A stretch of DNA of 64,000 nt from Sporobacter sp038405045 (GCA_038405045.1 JBBZIV010000003.1:62001-126000); one strand, 5' to 3'. Shown: positions 52,906-61,825, counted from the stretch's first letter. Numbers and translations: made by a program. The notes: generated by a model not told the origin, from the sequence alone.

Positions 52906-54303
52906 TTATCGCACCCATGCGCTTTTGAGCCGGGAGACCGCGTCATAAATATCGTCATATTTGATCGCCGCAAAACCAAGCAGCAGGGCGCTCTCCATGC
53001 TGGGCGCCTGCTCGAAATAATATTGGGACAGGCCGTATACTCGAACCTTTAGCGTTTTTGCAGCCTCAATAAGTGCCTTTTCGCTCTGCCCGTTGTCGAT
53101 TTTCAAAACAAAATGCAGCCCGGTGCTCGCCCCTTCAATGACCGCGTTCGGCAACAGCGACCGGATTGATGATACGAGCCGTTCCCTTTTTTGTTTGTAA
53201 AGCATTCTCATTTTGTTGAGATGCCGCTCAAAGTGCCCTTCCTGAATAAAGCGATAAAGGGCTTTTTGCTCAACCGTCGGGACGGGGCACATATAAAAAT
53301 TCAGCTTTTCATGGTAGCTTTGCAACAGCCGTTCCGGTAAAACCATATAACTCACGCGCAGAGCCGGCGTCAGTGACTTTGAAAACGCGCCGAGGTAGAT
53401 AACCTTGCCGCTCCCATCTAGCCCCTGAAGAGACGAGATGGGTCTGCCGTCGTATCGAAACTCGCTATCGTAGTCATCTTCAACGATGTAGCGCCCCTCC
53501 TTGCCGCGCGTCCAGTTCAACAGCTGGATTCGGCGGCTGACCGGCATAATTCGCCCCGTCGGAAACTGGTGTGACGGCGTGACACACGCGATATCCGCCC
53601 CGCTTTTGAGCAAAACATCCGGCCGCATGCCATTTTCGTCGAGGTCGACCGTTTTGTACGATGCGCGGCTGCTTTTGAAAATGAGATTGAGCTTCTCATA
53701 ACCCGGGTTTTCAATGGCGTAAACAACATTTTCGTCAAACAGCTGGATGAGAAGCTGCAGCAGCAGCTCCGTCCCGGCGCTGACGACGATCTGTTCCGGC
53801 GAGCAGACAACGCCGCGGGACTGATATAGATAAGTGGCGATTGCGGCGCGCAAATCCGGATGGCCTTGGCGGTGTCCCGTTTTGAGCAGCTCCTCATCCC
53901 ATTCGTTGATGACGTCTTTTGTTATTTTCCGCCACGCCGCAAAAGGGAAATGTATCGGGTCAACGCCGTGATGGGAAAAATCATATCGGCAGTCTTCCGG
54001 CTCTTTTGTCGGGCGCTGCGGTTGAGCCCGGCCTTTCTCAAGCTGAGCCATATTGTCAAGCGCGTTAACATAATACCCGATTTTCGGTCTAGCCGTGATA
54101 TACCCCTCTGCCAAAAGCTGGCTGTAAGCCGTTAAAACCGTGTTCTGGCTGCATGCTAAATGTGCCGCCAGCTGCCGCTTGGACGGCAGACGCGTGTTAA
54201 ATACAAAAGCACCGCTGATGATCTCTTGTCTGATATGCGCATAAAGCTGCTCATAAAGAGGCACCCTTCCCTCTTTTTGCAGCGATACTGTTAATTCAAT
54301 CAT
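52906..54303 (-). CDS. pdxR: MocR/GntR-family PLP-binding regulator (PdxR-like)
   Basis: 465 residues. An N-terminal GntR winged helix (RVPLYEQLYAHIRQEIISG, then LPSKRQLAAHLACSQNTV) is joined to an aminotransferase-like domain (~110-465) with the PLP lysine in YLGAFSKSLTPALRVSYMV and the QFPTGRIMPVSRR block. PdxR regulators sense PLP and control pdxST, which here is divergent. ATG 54303 (MIELTVSLQKEG) has GGGGG upstream; the longer frame runs through the promoter region. Confidence 0.88.
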   Translation of the reverse strand: MIELTVSLQKEGRVPLYEQLYAHIRQEIISGAFVFNTRLPSKRQLAAHLACSQNTVLTAYSQLLAEGYITARPKIGYYVNALDNMAQLEKGRAQPQRPTKEPEDCRYDFSHHGVDPIHFPFAAWRKITKDVINEWDEELLKTGHRQGHPDLRAAIATYLYQSRGVVCSPEQIVVSAGTELLLQLLIQLFDENVVYAIENPGYEKLNLIFKSSRASYKTVDLDENGMRPDVLLKSGADIACVTPSHQFPTGRIMPVSRRIQLLNWTRGKEGRYIVEDDYDSEFRYDGRPISSLQGLDGSGKVIYLGAFSKSLTPALRVSYMVLPERLLQSYHEKLNFYMCPVPTVEQKALYRFIQEGHFERHLNKMRMLYKQKRERLVSSIRSLLPNAVIEGASTGLHFVLKIDNGQSEKALIEAAKTLKVRVYGLSQYYFEQAPSMESALLLGFAAIKYDDIYDAVSRLKSAWVR

Positions 54304-54317
54304 AGATGCCCCCATCT

Positions 54318-54384
54318 GGTACCATTGTATTTTGTTTATCTGATACTTTAAATAAGTCCAGTACGTCTCTATAATAAACCGTAC
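54318..54384. promoter_or_regulatory. Back-to-back pdxR and pdxS promoters sharing one -35 box
   Basis: The palindrome TTTAAA (54347-54352) is the -35 for both: to the right, 17 bp to TATAAT (54370-54375); to the left, 17 bp to TACAAT (54329-54324, minus). GTAC-centred sites lie at 54318 (TGGTACCA), 54361 (GTACG) and 54380 (CGTAC); the last two form an inverted repeat centred on the pdxS -10. These are likely PdxR contacts. Confidence 0.65.
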
Positions 54385-54420
54385 AGTAGCAGAAAACAAG
54401 ACTTAATGGAGACGATGAAG

Positions 54421-55290
54421 ATGGACAGATATCAACTGAACAAAAACCTGGCTCAGATGCTCAAGGGCGGCGTCATCATGGATGTGACGACACCGGAACA
54501 GGCACGCATTGCCGAGGACGCAGGCGCCTGCGCCGTCATGGCGCTGGAGCGTATCCCCGCCGATATCCGGGCGGCGGGCGGCGTTTCAAGAATGAGCGAC
54601 CCGAAAATGATCAAAGGGATTCAAGAAGCCGTTTCTATCCCCGTCATGGCAAAGGTGCGCATCGGCCACTTTGCTGAGGCCCAAATTCTGCAGGCTCTTG
54701 AGATCGATTATATTGACGAAAGTGAAGTCCTCTCCCCGGCGGACGATGTTTTTCATATCGACAAAACGCGGTTCGACGTCCCGTTTGTCTGTGGCGCCAA
54801 AGATTTGGGGGAAGCCCTGCGGCGCATCGCCGAGGGGGCATCCATGATCCGCACAAAGGGGGAGCCCGGCACCGGGGATATTGTCCAGGCCGTCCGCCAT
54901 ATGCGCCTCATCACGCAGCAGATTCGAAAAATCCAAAGCCTCAGGACGGACGAATTGTTTCATGAGGCCAAGCAATTGCAGGTGCCGTATGACCTTGTCC
55001 GCTTTGTCCATGAAAACGGCAAGCTCCCTGTCGTCAACTTTGCGGCGGGCGGCGTGGCGACACCGGCAGACGCGGCGCTCATGATGCAGTTGGGAGCAGA
55101 GGGTGTTTTCGTCGGCTCCGGCATCTTCAAGTCGGGCGACCCCGCCAGGCGGGCGCAGGCGATTGTCAAGGCTGTGACGAATTTTAACGACCCGGTGATG
55201 CTGGCGGCGCTCTCAGAAGACCTCGGCGCGGCGATGGTCGGCATCAATGAGCAGGAGATTGAACTGTTAATGGCGGAGCGCGGGCAATGA
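54421..55290 (+). CDS. pdxS: Pyridoxal 5'-phosphate synthase, synthase subunit
   Basis: 289 residues, a TIM barrel that builds PLP from ribose 5-phosphate, glyceraldehyde 3-phosphate and ammonia. NKNLAQMLKGGVIMDVTTPE, MALERIPADIRAAGGVSRMS, MAKVRIGHFAEAQ and FVGSGIFKSGDPARRA are hallmarks; the active-site lysines lie in MAKVRIGH and IRTKGEPGTG. ATG 54421 has GGAG at 9 bases; two in-frame ATG just upstream are closer to or inside it. Confidence 0.95.
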   Translation: MDRYQLNKNLAQMLKGGVIMDVTTPEQARIAEDAGACAVMALERIPADIRAAGGVSRMSDPKMIKGIQEAVSIPVMAKVRIGHFAEAQILQALEIDYIDESEVLSPADDVFHIDKTRFDVPFVCGAKDLGEALRRIAEGASMIRTKGEPGTGDIVQAVRHMRLITQQIRKIQSLRTDELFHEAKQLQVPYDLVRFVHENGKLPVVNFAAGGVATPADAALMMQLGAEGVFVGSGIFKSGDPARRAQAIVKAVTNFNDPVMLAALSEDLGAAMVGINEQEIELLMAERGQ

Positions 55291-55862
55291 AAATCGGCGT
55301 TTTGGCCTTGCAGGGCGGCTTTATAGAGCATGTCAATGCGTTGGAGCGTTTGGGGGCTGCGCCCTTTGAAATCAGGAATAAGCGCGATCTCGATAGCCAA
55401 GATATGCGCGGGCTGATCCTTCCCGGCGGGGAGAGCACCGTCATCGGCAAGCTTCTGCGTGAGACCGCCCTTTTCGGGCCGCTGAAAGAGCGTATCGACG
55501 GCGGCCTGCCGGTTTTCGGGACGTGCGCGGGCATGATCCTCCTAGCAAAAGAAATCGTCAGCGATACCGCCGTTTATTTCGGTGCCATTAATATTGCCGT
55601 TAAGAGAAACGCCTTTGGGCGGCAGCTTGGGAGCTTTCAGACGACAAGCGCCTTTTCCGGCATCGGCGAGATTCCGATGACGTTTATCCGCGCGCCGTTT
55701 ATTGAAAAATCCTGGGGGGAGGCGCGCATCCTCGCATCAGCCAGCGGGCATCCTGTCGCCGCGGAGCAAGGAAACATCCTGGTAACGGCCTTTCACCCGG
55801 AGCTGACGGACGATCTGCGCGTCCACGATTACTTCTTAAAAAAAGCGGAACAGCACTTTTAA
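55287..55862 (+). CDS. pdxT: Pyridoxal 5'-phosphate synthase, glutaminase subunit
   Basis: 191 residues, class I glutaminase. IGVLALQGGFIEHVNALERL at the start, LILPGGESTVIGKLL, the catalytic Cys in VFGTCAGMILLA and His in VTAFHPELTDDLR. It delivers ammonia to PdxS. Overlaps pdxS by 4 bp. Confidence 0.95.
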   Translation: MKIGVLALQGGFIEHVNALERLGAAPFEIRNKRDLDSQDMRGLILPGGESTVIGKLLRETALFGPLKERIDGGLPVFGTCAGMILLAKEIVSDTAVYFGAINIAVKRNAFGRQLGSFQTTSAFSGIGEIPMTFIRAPFIEKSWGEARILASASGHPVAAEQGNILVTAFHPELTDDLRVHDYFLKKAEQHF

Positions 55863-55899
55863 TCCGGTACGTGCTGTGTATATGTCCCATTATGTAAAC

Positions 55900-55923
55900 A
55901 AACCGCCACTCGAGTGGCGGTTT
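55900..55923. terminator. Perfect palindromic terminator after pdxT
   Basis: A 24-bp perfect palindrome (AAACCGCCACTC / GAGTGGCGGTTT) with a short T end. Suited to stopping transcription from either side; modC is convergent and ends at 56058. Confidence 0.75.
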
Positions 55924-56057
55924 ATCATTCTGAGGCAGCGGATCCGGCGCAGAACATCACCTTCATGAAAAATTTAAGGCTTCCTCGCGGCGCCAGGAAT
56001 GATATATTGTGCCTTTGTCTGACCAGTTTGATCTGGCTGCCGAATAGTGCGGCCGTT

Positions 56058-57122
56058 CTATCGACTCATCAGCAGCAGTTTGTCGGGCGGGAGGTGTAAA
56101 TACCTCGGTATTTCCCCGAACTTTTCAAATTCCTCTCTGCCGATATCAACACGGAGGATACCGGCGTTTTCATCCCCTTTTTTCCGAAGAAGCAGGATAT
56201 CGCTAAACGTATCCTGCAGGCTTCCGGCGAGGTCATACGCAAACGTGTTTGCAAGCGTCTGATCCGCCGTCAAATGGATATGGTGCGCCCGGATACCGAC
56301 AAACTGGGGCGTACCGCAAGCCTTCATTTTGTTTATGTCAACAGACAGCGTTAATCCCCAGTCCTCAGCGAAAATGCGGTTTTCAGACAGGACGCGCACC
56401 GGCGAAACATTTTTGCACCCGGTGAGCAGGCAGGCGGCGAGTGTCCCCGGGTCATTGAAAATATGCCATTTTTCGCCTTCCGTTTGCACATTCCCATCAG
56501 AAATGACAAGGAGCCGATTGCACAAGCGGTAGACCTCGTCGCGATTGTGAGAAACAAAGAGCGCCGTGCCGCTGAACATTTCAAGTGTTTGGCCAATTTC
56601 CCGCTCGAGCTGCCAGCGCAGGCTGCTGTCCAGCGCCGAAAACGGCTCGTCAAGCAATAAAAGCCGCGGCTCTGACAGTAAAAGGCGCACAAGCGCCACG
56701 CGCTGCTGCTGCCCGCCGGAAAGCGCACCCGGATTGCGGTTTTCATAGCCATCAAGTCCGACTCGGCGCAACGCCATACGTGCCGCTTCCCATTTCTCGG
56801 CCCTGCTTTTTCGCTCGTGCTGCGCACAAACAAGGTTTTGCCCCACGGTCATATTCGGGAACAGCGCGGCATTTTGAAACAGATAACCCGTCCTCCGCTT
56901 CTGCGGTGGCACGTTGTGCTTCTTGTCCGAATCAAAAAGCGGAAAACCGTCGAGGAGGATGAGGCCCTCGTCCGGCGTTTCAATACCCGCGATGCATTTG
57001 AGCGTCATGCTTTTACCGCTGCCGGATGCGCCGAGAATCCCAAGCGTCTCCCTATCGGCGTGAAAGCGGATATCGAGCTTAAAGTCAGGCAGCGTTTTCC
57101 GGATATCTATTTCAAGGGCCAA
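56058..57122 (-). CDS. modC: Molybdate ABC transporter ATPase ModC
   Basis: 354 residues. Walker A ILGASGSGKSMTLKCIAG, signature LSGGQQQRVALVRLLL, Walker B LLLLDEPFSALD, switch His in FVSHNRDEVY. The C-terminal ~90 residues (IRAHHIHLT onward) look like a TOBE/molybdate-binding region. Overlaps modB by 11 bp. Confidence 0.92.
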   Translation of the reverse strand: MALEIDIRKTLPDFKLDIRFHADRETLGILGASGSGKSMTLKCIAGIETPDEGLILLDGFPLFDSDKKHNVPPQKRRTGYLFQNAALFPNMTVGQNLVCAQHERKSRAEKWEAARMALRRVGLDGYENRNPGALSGGQQQRVALVRLLLSEPRLLLLDEPFSALDSSLRWQLEREIGQTLEMFSGTALFVSHNRDEVYRLCNRLLVISDGNVQTEGEKWHIFNDPGTLAACLLTGCKNVSPVRVLSENRIFAEDWGLTLSVDINKMKACGTPQFVGIRAHHIHLTADQTLANTFAYDLAGSLQDTFSDILLLRKKGDENAGILRVDIGREEFEKFGEIPRYLHLPPDKLLLMSR

Positions 57123-57810
57123 GATAAGCCCCCCTTTTCGTCGGTCCTATGCCTTTTTTTGAGCTTTGTGACACAAGATTCATGGCAAGCATAGCCGCCA
57201 GAGAAATCGCAAGATCGATGAAGACCCATTTATAGGCCAGCGCGTCGTTCCCCGCGGCCATGGCCGAATAGACAGCGACGGCAATCGTTGTCGTCTTGCC
57301 GGGGATGTTCCCTGCAAGCATAATTGTTGCGCCGAATTCGCCAAGGCCTCTGGCAAAGGCCAGAACCGTCCCGGCAAGGACGCCGTAGCGGCAGTTCGGA
57401 AGGACAATCCGCCAGAAAATAAAGGTGTTGCCGAGGCCGAGCGTCTTGGCGGACTGGATAAGCGTTGTATCAAACTGTTCAAACGCGCCGCGCATCGTAC
57501 GGTACATCAGCGGAAAGGCGACGACTGTTGACGCAATTACAGGTGCATACCAGGAGAAGACGACACGCGCGCCGAAAAGCGCCTGAATGATGCTGCCGCC
57601 GGGGCCGTGCACGCCGAAAAAGACGAGCAGAAAAAATCCAACGACGGTCGGCGGCAGCACCATAGGCAGCGTTAGGAGCCCATCGGTGACGCCTTTGAGG
57701 ACTTTTCCGAGCCGGATGACATACCATGCAGCCAGCGTTCCCGTGACGACGGCAAAGCCCGTCGCCAAAAGCGCCGTCCGGAGCGAAATCCACAGCGGGG
57801 AAAAATCCAT
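57112..57810 (-). CDS. modB: Molybdate ABC transporter permease ModB
   Basis: 232 residues with five or six helices. TLPMVLPPTVVGFFLLVFFG and the coupling loop AKTLGLGNTFIFWRIVLPNC (EAA-type) plus ARGLGEFGATIMLAGNIPG are typical of ModB. It ends in a basic tail. Confidence 0.93.
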   Translation of the reverse strand: MDFSPLWISLRTALLATGFAVVTGTLAAWYVIRLGKVLKGVTDGLLTLPMVLPPTVVGFFLLVFFGVHGPGGSIIQALFGARVVFSWYAPVIASTVVAFPLMYRTMRGAFEQFDTTLIQSAKTLGLGNTFIFWRIVLPNCRYGVLAGTVLAFARGLGEFGATIMLAGNIPGKTTTIAVAVYSAMAAGNDALAYKWVFIDLAISLAAMLAMNLVSQSSKKGIGPTKRGAYLGP

Positions 57811-57830
57811 TTCATCACCTTCGTTTTCTG

Positions 57831-58643
57831 TTATGCGGCCGGACTAAAACCGTACTTTTCAAAAACCTTCATGGCGTCCGCCGACTGAAGATATGCTAAG
57901 AAAGCGGCGGCAGCGGTCTGGTTAGCACTTGCTTTGACGATCACCGCGGGATAGACAACCGGCTTGTGCGAACCCGCCGGTGCTTCAGCAACGATTTTGA
58001 CATTGGCGTCCGTCGCGGCATCCGTTTTGTAGACGACGCCACAGTCAACATTGCCGGATTCAACCCAGGACAGAACCTGCTTGACATCGGTGCCGAGATT
58101 GGCCTTGGCGAGGATTGCGTCCCAGATACCAAGTGCCGTAAAAGTCTCCTGAGCGTACTGACCGGCGGGAACGCTCTCCGGATTACCGACGGCAATTGTT
58201 TTGACGGCATCCGTCGCGCAATCGTCAAAGCTCGTGACTGTTGATGCAGAGGATGCCGGAACGATCAAAACGATCTCGTTGCTCAAAAGATTCACAAGCG
58301 AGTCGGCTGTTAAAAGGTCTTCCTTATTCAGCGCATCCGTTTGCTTGGAGGACGCCGAAATGAAGACATCGCACGGTGCCCCCTGTTCAATCTGCGTCTG
58401 CAGCGTGCCGCTGGCGCCGGTGTTGATTGTCAGCGTCACGCCGGGATTGGCCGCTTCATAAAGTGCCTTGATTTCATTAAGCGGGGCCGTCAGGCTTGCG
58501 GCGGCTGAAATGCTCAGCGTCACGGTAGCCGAAGGCGACGATGCTGCCGTCGGCGTGCCCTCCGGGGCCGGTTTGCTCCCGCAGCCAGCTATCACAAAGC
58601 CGGTCAGCAAAACGAGAATCAATGATACGAGTTTCTTTTTCAT
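57831..58643 (-). CDS. modA: Molybdate-binding lipoprotein ModA
   Basis: 270 residues. Lipoprotein signal with lipobox VIAGCGSKP, then a Ser/Thr/Pro linker and the binding domain (SISAAASLTAPLNEIKALYE, LTINTGASGTLQTQIEQGAP, CDVFISASSKQTDAL). Molybdate-contacting Ser residues are in ISAAASL and SGTLQ. First of the mod genes, 78 bp after the unknown gene. Confidence 0.93.
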   Translation of the reverse strand: MKKKLVSLILVLLTGFVIAGCGSKPAPEGTPTAASSPSATVTLSISAAASLTAPLNEIKALYEAANPGVTLTINTGASGTLQTQIEQGAPCDVFISASSKQTDALNKEDLLTADSLVNLLSNEIVLIVPASSASTVTSFDDCATDAVKTIAVGNPESVPAGQYAQETFTALGIWDAILAKANLGTDVKQVLSWVESGNVDCGVVYKTDAATDANVKIVAEAPAGSHKPVVYPAVIVKASANQTAAAAFLAYLQSADAMKVFEKYGFSPAA

Positions 58644-58721
58644 GGTGATCTTCCTTTCGTAAAATTTAAACGAAGAATATCTTCGCTTTCTACTCTGTGA
58701 AGCAGCCTGCCTCTTCTCCCC

Positions 58722-59702
58722 TTATCCCTCCCGGTGTGCGCAGCGGCTGCATGCGTCGCAGCCTGTTGCGGGGCAGCCTGATATGCCAGCCGCCGCCAGT
58801 TCAAACCGGCAGTCCGTTAAATTAAAGCGCCCGCCATCGCCTTCCGGCGGTGTTATGGAAACCCATTGTCCATCCGTGTCGAACGAGAGCCGAAGCGGAA
58901 GGACGGTCAGCGTTTCCTCCTCTAAGAGGTCTCGGATGGCGGACGGTTTGAAGACATACGTTTTGCCGTCGCTGTCAGCTATCGTAATCGAATCCTGGGT
59001 CGCGGCGGCCCAAAGGTTTCCCTCCTCGTCAAAGATGAGAGAGCCGCTGTCTGCATTGATACCGTTGGCGCTGTCGTCAAAAACGTGCAGGCGGCCGATG
59101 CGTGTGTCAACGGCTGTCGGCTCGGCCGGTTCAACAGACCGAAGCTGCCCGCTTTCATATAGCGAAAAGCCGTATCGGACGGGGATAACAGCCCCCGTCG
59201 GCAGCGATACCACAACCGTTTCACCCGGAAACAGCGTGACGCTGCGGATATCGCCGCTTTTATAAAAGCTGAGGCTCACAAGAGCTGCCGTAAATGCCGT
59301 GAAGCCCAACTCAAAGTGAAGCGGGATGTTGACGGCGCGCTCGTCGCTTTCGCTCCAAAAGCCGCTGAGCTTTCCATCCACCGGAAAAACGCGGGCCACT
59401 TCTCCCGTCTCATAAAACGTCACGCGTTCGGCTGGCATCTCACCGATGGGCGTTAAAACCGCCTGCTGCGTCTCCAGCATAACGGATTTAATCATACCGC
59501 TCCGGTGAAACGTCACGGCGGGCCCCTGCCGCCGTCTTGGCGACTCCGCGCCGTACGCCGGAATGAGTTCACCGGCATGGGTCACGATCACATTCCGCGC
59601 ATCCAGCGTTAATGCGAGCACCCCGCCGTCATCCGCGACCTTCTTTGATGTCACGCCTGCAAAAACGCCCCACGGCGTCATCAGCGTTTTTTCATCTGCC
59701 AT
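58722..59702 (-). CDS. Unknown protein with repeated strand motifs and Cys-cluster tail
   Basis: 326 residues, no family recognised. Four or more short repeats of the form xVxFYxSGxIxSVxL are visible (VTFHRSGMIKSVML, VTFYETGEVARVFP, LSFYKSGDIRSVTL, FSLYESGQLRSVEP), resembling YwqK/MORN-like beta repeats. The C-terminus carries CPATGCDACSRCAH (C-x4-C-x2-C-x2-C), a likely metal or Fe-S site, after an extra Cys in NLTDCRFEL. No signal peptide or helix. ATG 59702 follows GGCGGTG at 6 bases, directly past the stop of the AnfO-like gene. Its operon with modABC and AnfO-like, facing nifH, points to nitrogenase support (inference). Confidence 0.75.
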   Translation of the reverse strand: MADEKTLMTPWGVFAGVTSKKVADDGGVLALTLDARNVIVTHAGELIPAYGAESPRRRQGPAVTFHRSGMIKSVMLETQQAVLTPIGEMPAERVTFYETGEVARVFPVDGKLSGFWSESDERAVNIPLHFELGFTAFTAALVSLSFYKSGDIRSVTLFPGETVVVSLPTGAVIPVRYGFSLYESGQLRSVEPAEPTAVDTRIGRLHVFDDSANGINADSGSLIFDEEGNLWAAATQDSITIADSDGKTYVFKPSAIRDLLEEETLTVLPLRLSFDTDGQWVSITPPEGDGGRFNLTDCRFELAAAGISGCPATGCDACSRCAHREG

Positions 59703-59703
59703 C

Positions 59704-60315
59704 TTAAACACCGCCTTTCTTTTTCCGTATGACAGCGTCGATCAGTTCGCTTGAGGTGCTGTCGCACACAATGTCGTAAAGCGCGTCATCAATCCATGGC
59801 GGAACGTGCCGACAACGTAGGCGCAGTGCCGAAAACGGCGTGTCACTGAAAAAGCCGCGCAGCGCCGATTTCGAGGAGAGTGCGGGATTGTCCCGCTGCG
59901 CCGCGTCCAAGTCATATTCATAAACGCCATTTATCGTGTCGATGCAAACGGGTATTGTCGGCATTTCTACCGTGCCTTTTCTCCGGCTTTCTTCAACGTC
60001 CGACATGACAGCGTTCAAAACCTCGTCCGTCACCGCCTCGATATCAAATATATGACAGCCGTTTTTGTTGAATTCGTTGTAGGCGACACCGCCAAGGCTC
60101 CATCCGGCAATGATTTGGCAGCCTCCAAGCAAGTCCAAAATCTCTTTGACCTGCCGCCGAATATTTTGGGGGCTGTTCAGCTGTTTGCGGTCTAGCGGAT
60201 ACGCCGCCACGGGGCACCAGCTATTGGAGAGGGCGTAAACAACGATTTTATCTGATGATAAAAATGAATCTAATTGTCCATTTTCCTGCATATAGACCGC
60301 AATTATGTTATTCAT
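59704..60315 (-). CDS. AnfO-like nitrogenase accessory protein
   Basis: 203 residues. It resembles the AnfO family described next to iron-only nitrogenases: an N-terminal IIAVYMQENGQLDSF, KIVVYALSNSWCPVAAYP, ILDLLGGCQIIAGWSLGGVA and YNEFNKNGCHIFDIE. The reaction is unknown. Here it faces a nifH-nifI-nifDK operon whose NifD is of the molybdenum type, so the name by homology should not be read as evidence for an iron-only enzyme. Four Cys are spread through the chain. It is the first gene of the leftward operon. Confidence 0.75.
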   Translation of the reverse strand: MNNIIAVYMQENGQLDSFLSSDKIVVYALSNSWCPVAAYPLDRKQLNSPQNIRRQVKEILDLLGGCQIIAGWSLGGVAYNEFNKNGCHIFDIEAVTDEVLNAVMSDVEESRRKGTVEMPTIPVCIDTINGVYEYDLDAAQRDNPALSSKSALRGFFSDTPFSALRLRCRHVPPWIDDALYDIVCDSTSSELIDAVIRKKKGGV

Positions 60316-60505
60316 CGCATTCGCCTCCCGGCCTATTTTTTAGCTTAATTTCTTAATATAGCTGTTTGTATCGGTGTTTTTGAGTCTATTCCGGCATCAA
60401 TTATATGTCAATAGCGATTTATATATTTTATGTTTTGCAACTATCTATTTGTTATCTTGCATAAAAAACAAAAATAAAAGGTCCGATTTTTAAAGATCTG
60501 ATGTA

Positions 60506-60534
60506 TTGTTCTTTAGGATCCGCTCCTCTATACT
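60506..60534 (+). promoter_or_regulatory. Promoter of the nif operon
   Basis: TTGTTC (60506-60511), 17 bp, TATACT (60529-60534). No -24/-12 sigma-54 element (GG-N10-GC) was seen near here. The stretch 60400-60480 is strongly AT-rich and could hold further regulator sites. Confidence 0.6.
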
Positions 60535-60564
60535 CAAAGCATAACGAAATAAAAGCACTGAACA

Positions 60565-60609
60565 AAGGGGTTCTCCGGCGACAGCTGGAAGACCCCTTGA
60601 GTATTTTTT
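60565..60609 (+). terminator. Attenuator-type terminator in the nif leader
   Basis: AAGGGGTTCTCCGGC pairs with GCTGGAAGACCCCTT (one C/A mismatch, two wobbles) around a GACA loop, followed by GAGTATTTTTT. The nifH ribosome site GGAGG starts on the next base. It lies after the promoter and 12 bp before the start codon, so regulated read-through is likely. Confidence 0.8.
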
Positions 60610-60621
60610 GGAGGTAATTTT

Positions 60622-61443
60622 ATGAGACAGGTTGCTATTTATGGAAAAGGCGGCATCGGCAAATCAACAACAACGCAGAACCTCAACGCCGGTCTCGGTG
60701 AGATGGGCAAAAAAATCATGATCGTCGGCTGTGATCCGAAGGCGGACTCCACGCGCCTCTTGCTTGGCGGCCTGGCCCAGCAGACGGTGCTTGACACGCT
60801 CCGCGAAGAGGGGGACGACATTGAGCTCGATCTCGTTTTGAAGCCGGGCTTTTCGGGCATCAAATGCGTTGAATCCGGCGGGCCGGAGCCGGGCGTCGGC
60901 TGTGCCGGGCGCGGCATTATTACATCAATCGGTCTTCTGGAGCGGCTTGGCGCTTATGAAACGGATCTTGATTATGTCTTTTACGACGTTCTCGGCGACG
61001 TTGTCTGCGGTGGTTTTGCCATGCCAATCCGCGAAGGCAAAGCACAGGAGATTTATATCGTCTGCTCGGGTGAAATGATGGCCATGTATGCGGCCAACAA
61101 TATCTCAAAAGGCATTATGAAATTTGCCAACACCGGCGGCGTCCGGCTCGGCGGCCTTATCTGCAATTCGAGAAAGGTTGACGGCGAGGCCGAGCTTGTT
61201 GAGGCGTTTGCCAAGGAGCTCGGTACACAGATGATTCACTTCGTCCCGCGCGACAACATGGTTCAGCGCGCCGAAATCAACAAAATGACCGTCATCGAGT
61301 ATGACCCAACTTGCAATCAGGCCGACGAATACCGTGCGCTGGCTAAGAAAATTGACGGCAATGACATGTTCGTCATCCCGAAGCCGCTCAAGCAGGAGCG
61401 CCTGGAGCAAATTCTGATGGAACACGGCATTCTCGACATCTAA
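60622..61443 (+). CDS. nifH: Nitrogenase iron protein
   Basis: 273 residues. P-loop YGKGGIGKSTTTQN; the bridging 4Fe-4S Cys residues are in GVGCAGRGI (with the Arg that is ADP-ribosylated in some species) and DVVCGGFAMPIRE; switch I GCDPKADSTR. It reduces the NifDK component. GGAGG precedes the ATG at 7 bases. A glycine-poor, short C-terminus is normal for this group. Confidence 0.96.
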   Translation: MRQVAIYGKGGIGKSTTTQNLNAGLGEMGKKIMIVGCDPKADSTRLLLGGLAQQTVLDTLREEGDDIELDLVLKPGFSGIKCVESGGPEPGVGCAGRGIITSIGLLERLGAYETDLDYVFYDVLGDVVCGGFAMPIREGKAQEIYIVCSGEMMAMYAANNISKGIMKFANTGGVRLGGLICNSRKVDGEAELVEAFAKELGTQMIHFVPRDNMVQRAEINKMTVIEYDPTCNQADEYRALAKKIDGNDMFVIPKPLKQERLEQILMEHGILDI

Positions 61444-61487
61444 ACACGCGTCGCATGTATTAAAAAATAATTGAAGGAGAGAACACC

Positions 61488-61811
61488 ATGCTATTAGTAA
61501 GAGCCATCATCCGCCCTGAGAAAACAGGCGCCGTCATGTCCGAACTCATAGCGGCCGGTTTCCCGGCCGTGACGAAAATGGACGTTTATGGGCGCGGCAA
61601 GCAAAAGGGTATCACCGTCGGCGAAATCCATTATGACGAAATTCCAAAGGAAATGCTTCTCATCGTCTGCCGGGACGAGGATAAAGACGATATCATTCGC
61701 GTTATCATGCGCACCGCTCGTACAGGCAGCGGCACCTTCGGTGACGGCAGAATTTTCGTTTCCCCGGTCGAAGACGCTTATACGATCAGCACCGGGAAAC
61801 AAGGCCTATAG
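61488..61811 (+). CDS. nifI1: PII-like nitrogenase regulator NifI1
   Basis: 107 residues of the GlnB family. MLLVRAIIRPEKTGAVMSEL at the start; the T-loop is replaced by the shorter MDVYGRGKQKGITVGEIH region; DGRIFVSPVEDAYTI at the C-terminus. NifI1 and NifI2 together switch nitrogenase activity in response to 2-oxoglutarate and ATP. The position between nifH and nifD is typical of methanogens and clostridia. Confidence 0.93.
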   Translation: MLLVRAIIRPEKTGAVMSELIAAGFPAVTKMDVYGRGKQKGITVGEIHYDEIPKEMLLIVCRDEDKDDIIRVIMRTARTGSGTFGDGRIFVSPVEDAYTISTGKQGL

Positions 61812-61825
61812 AAAGGAGCCATCTG

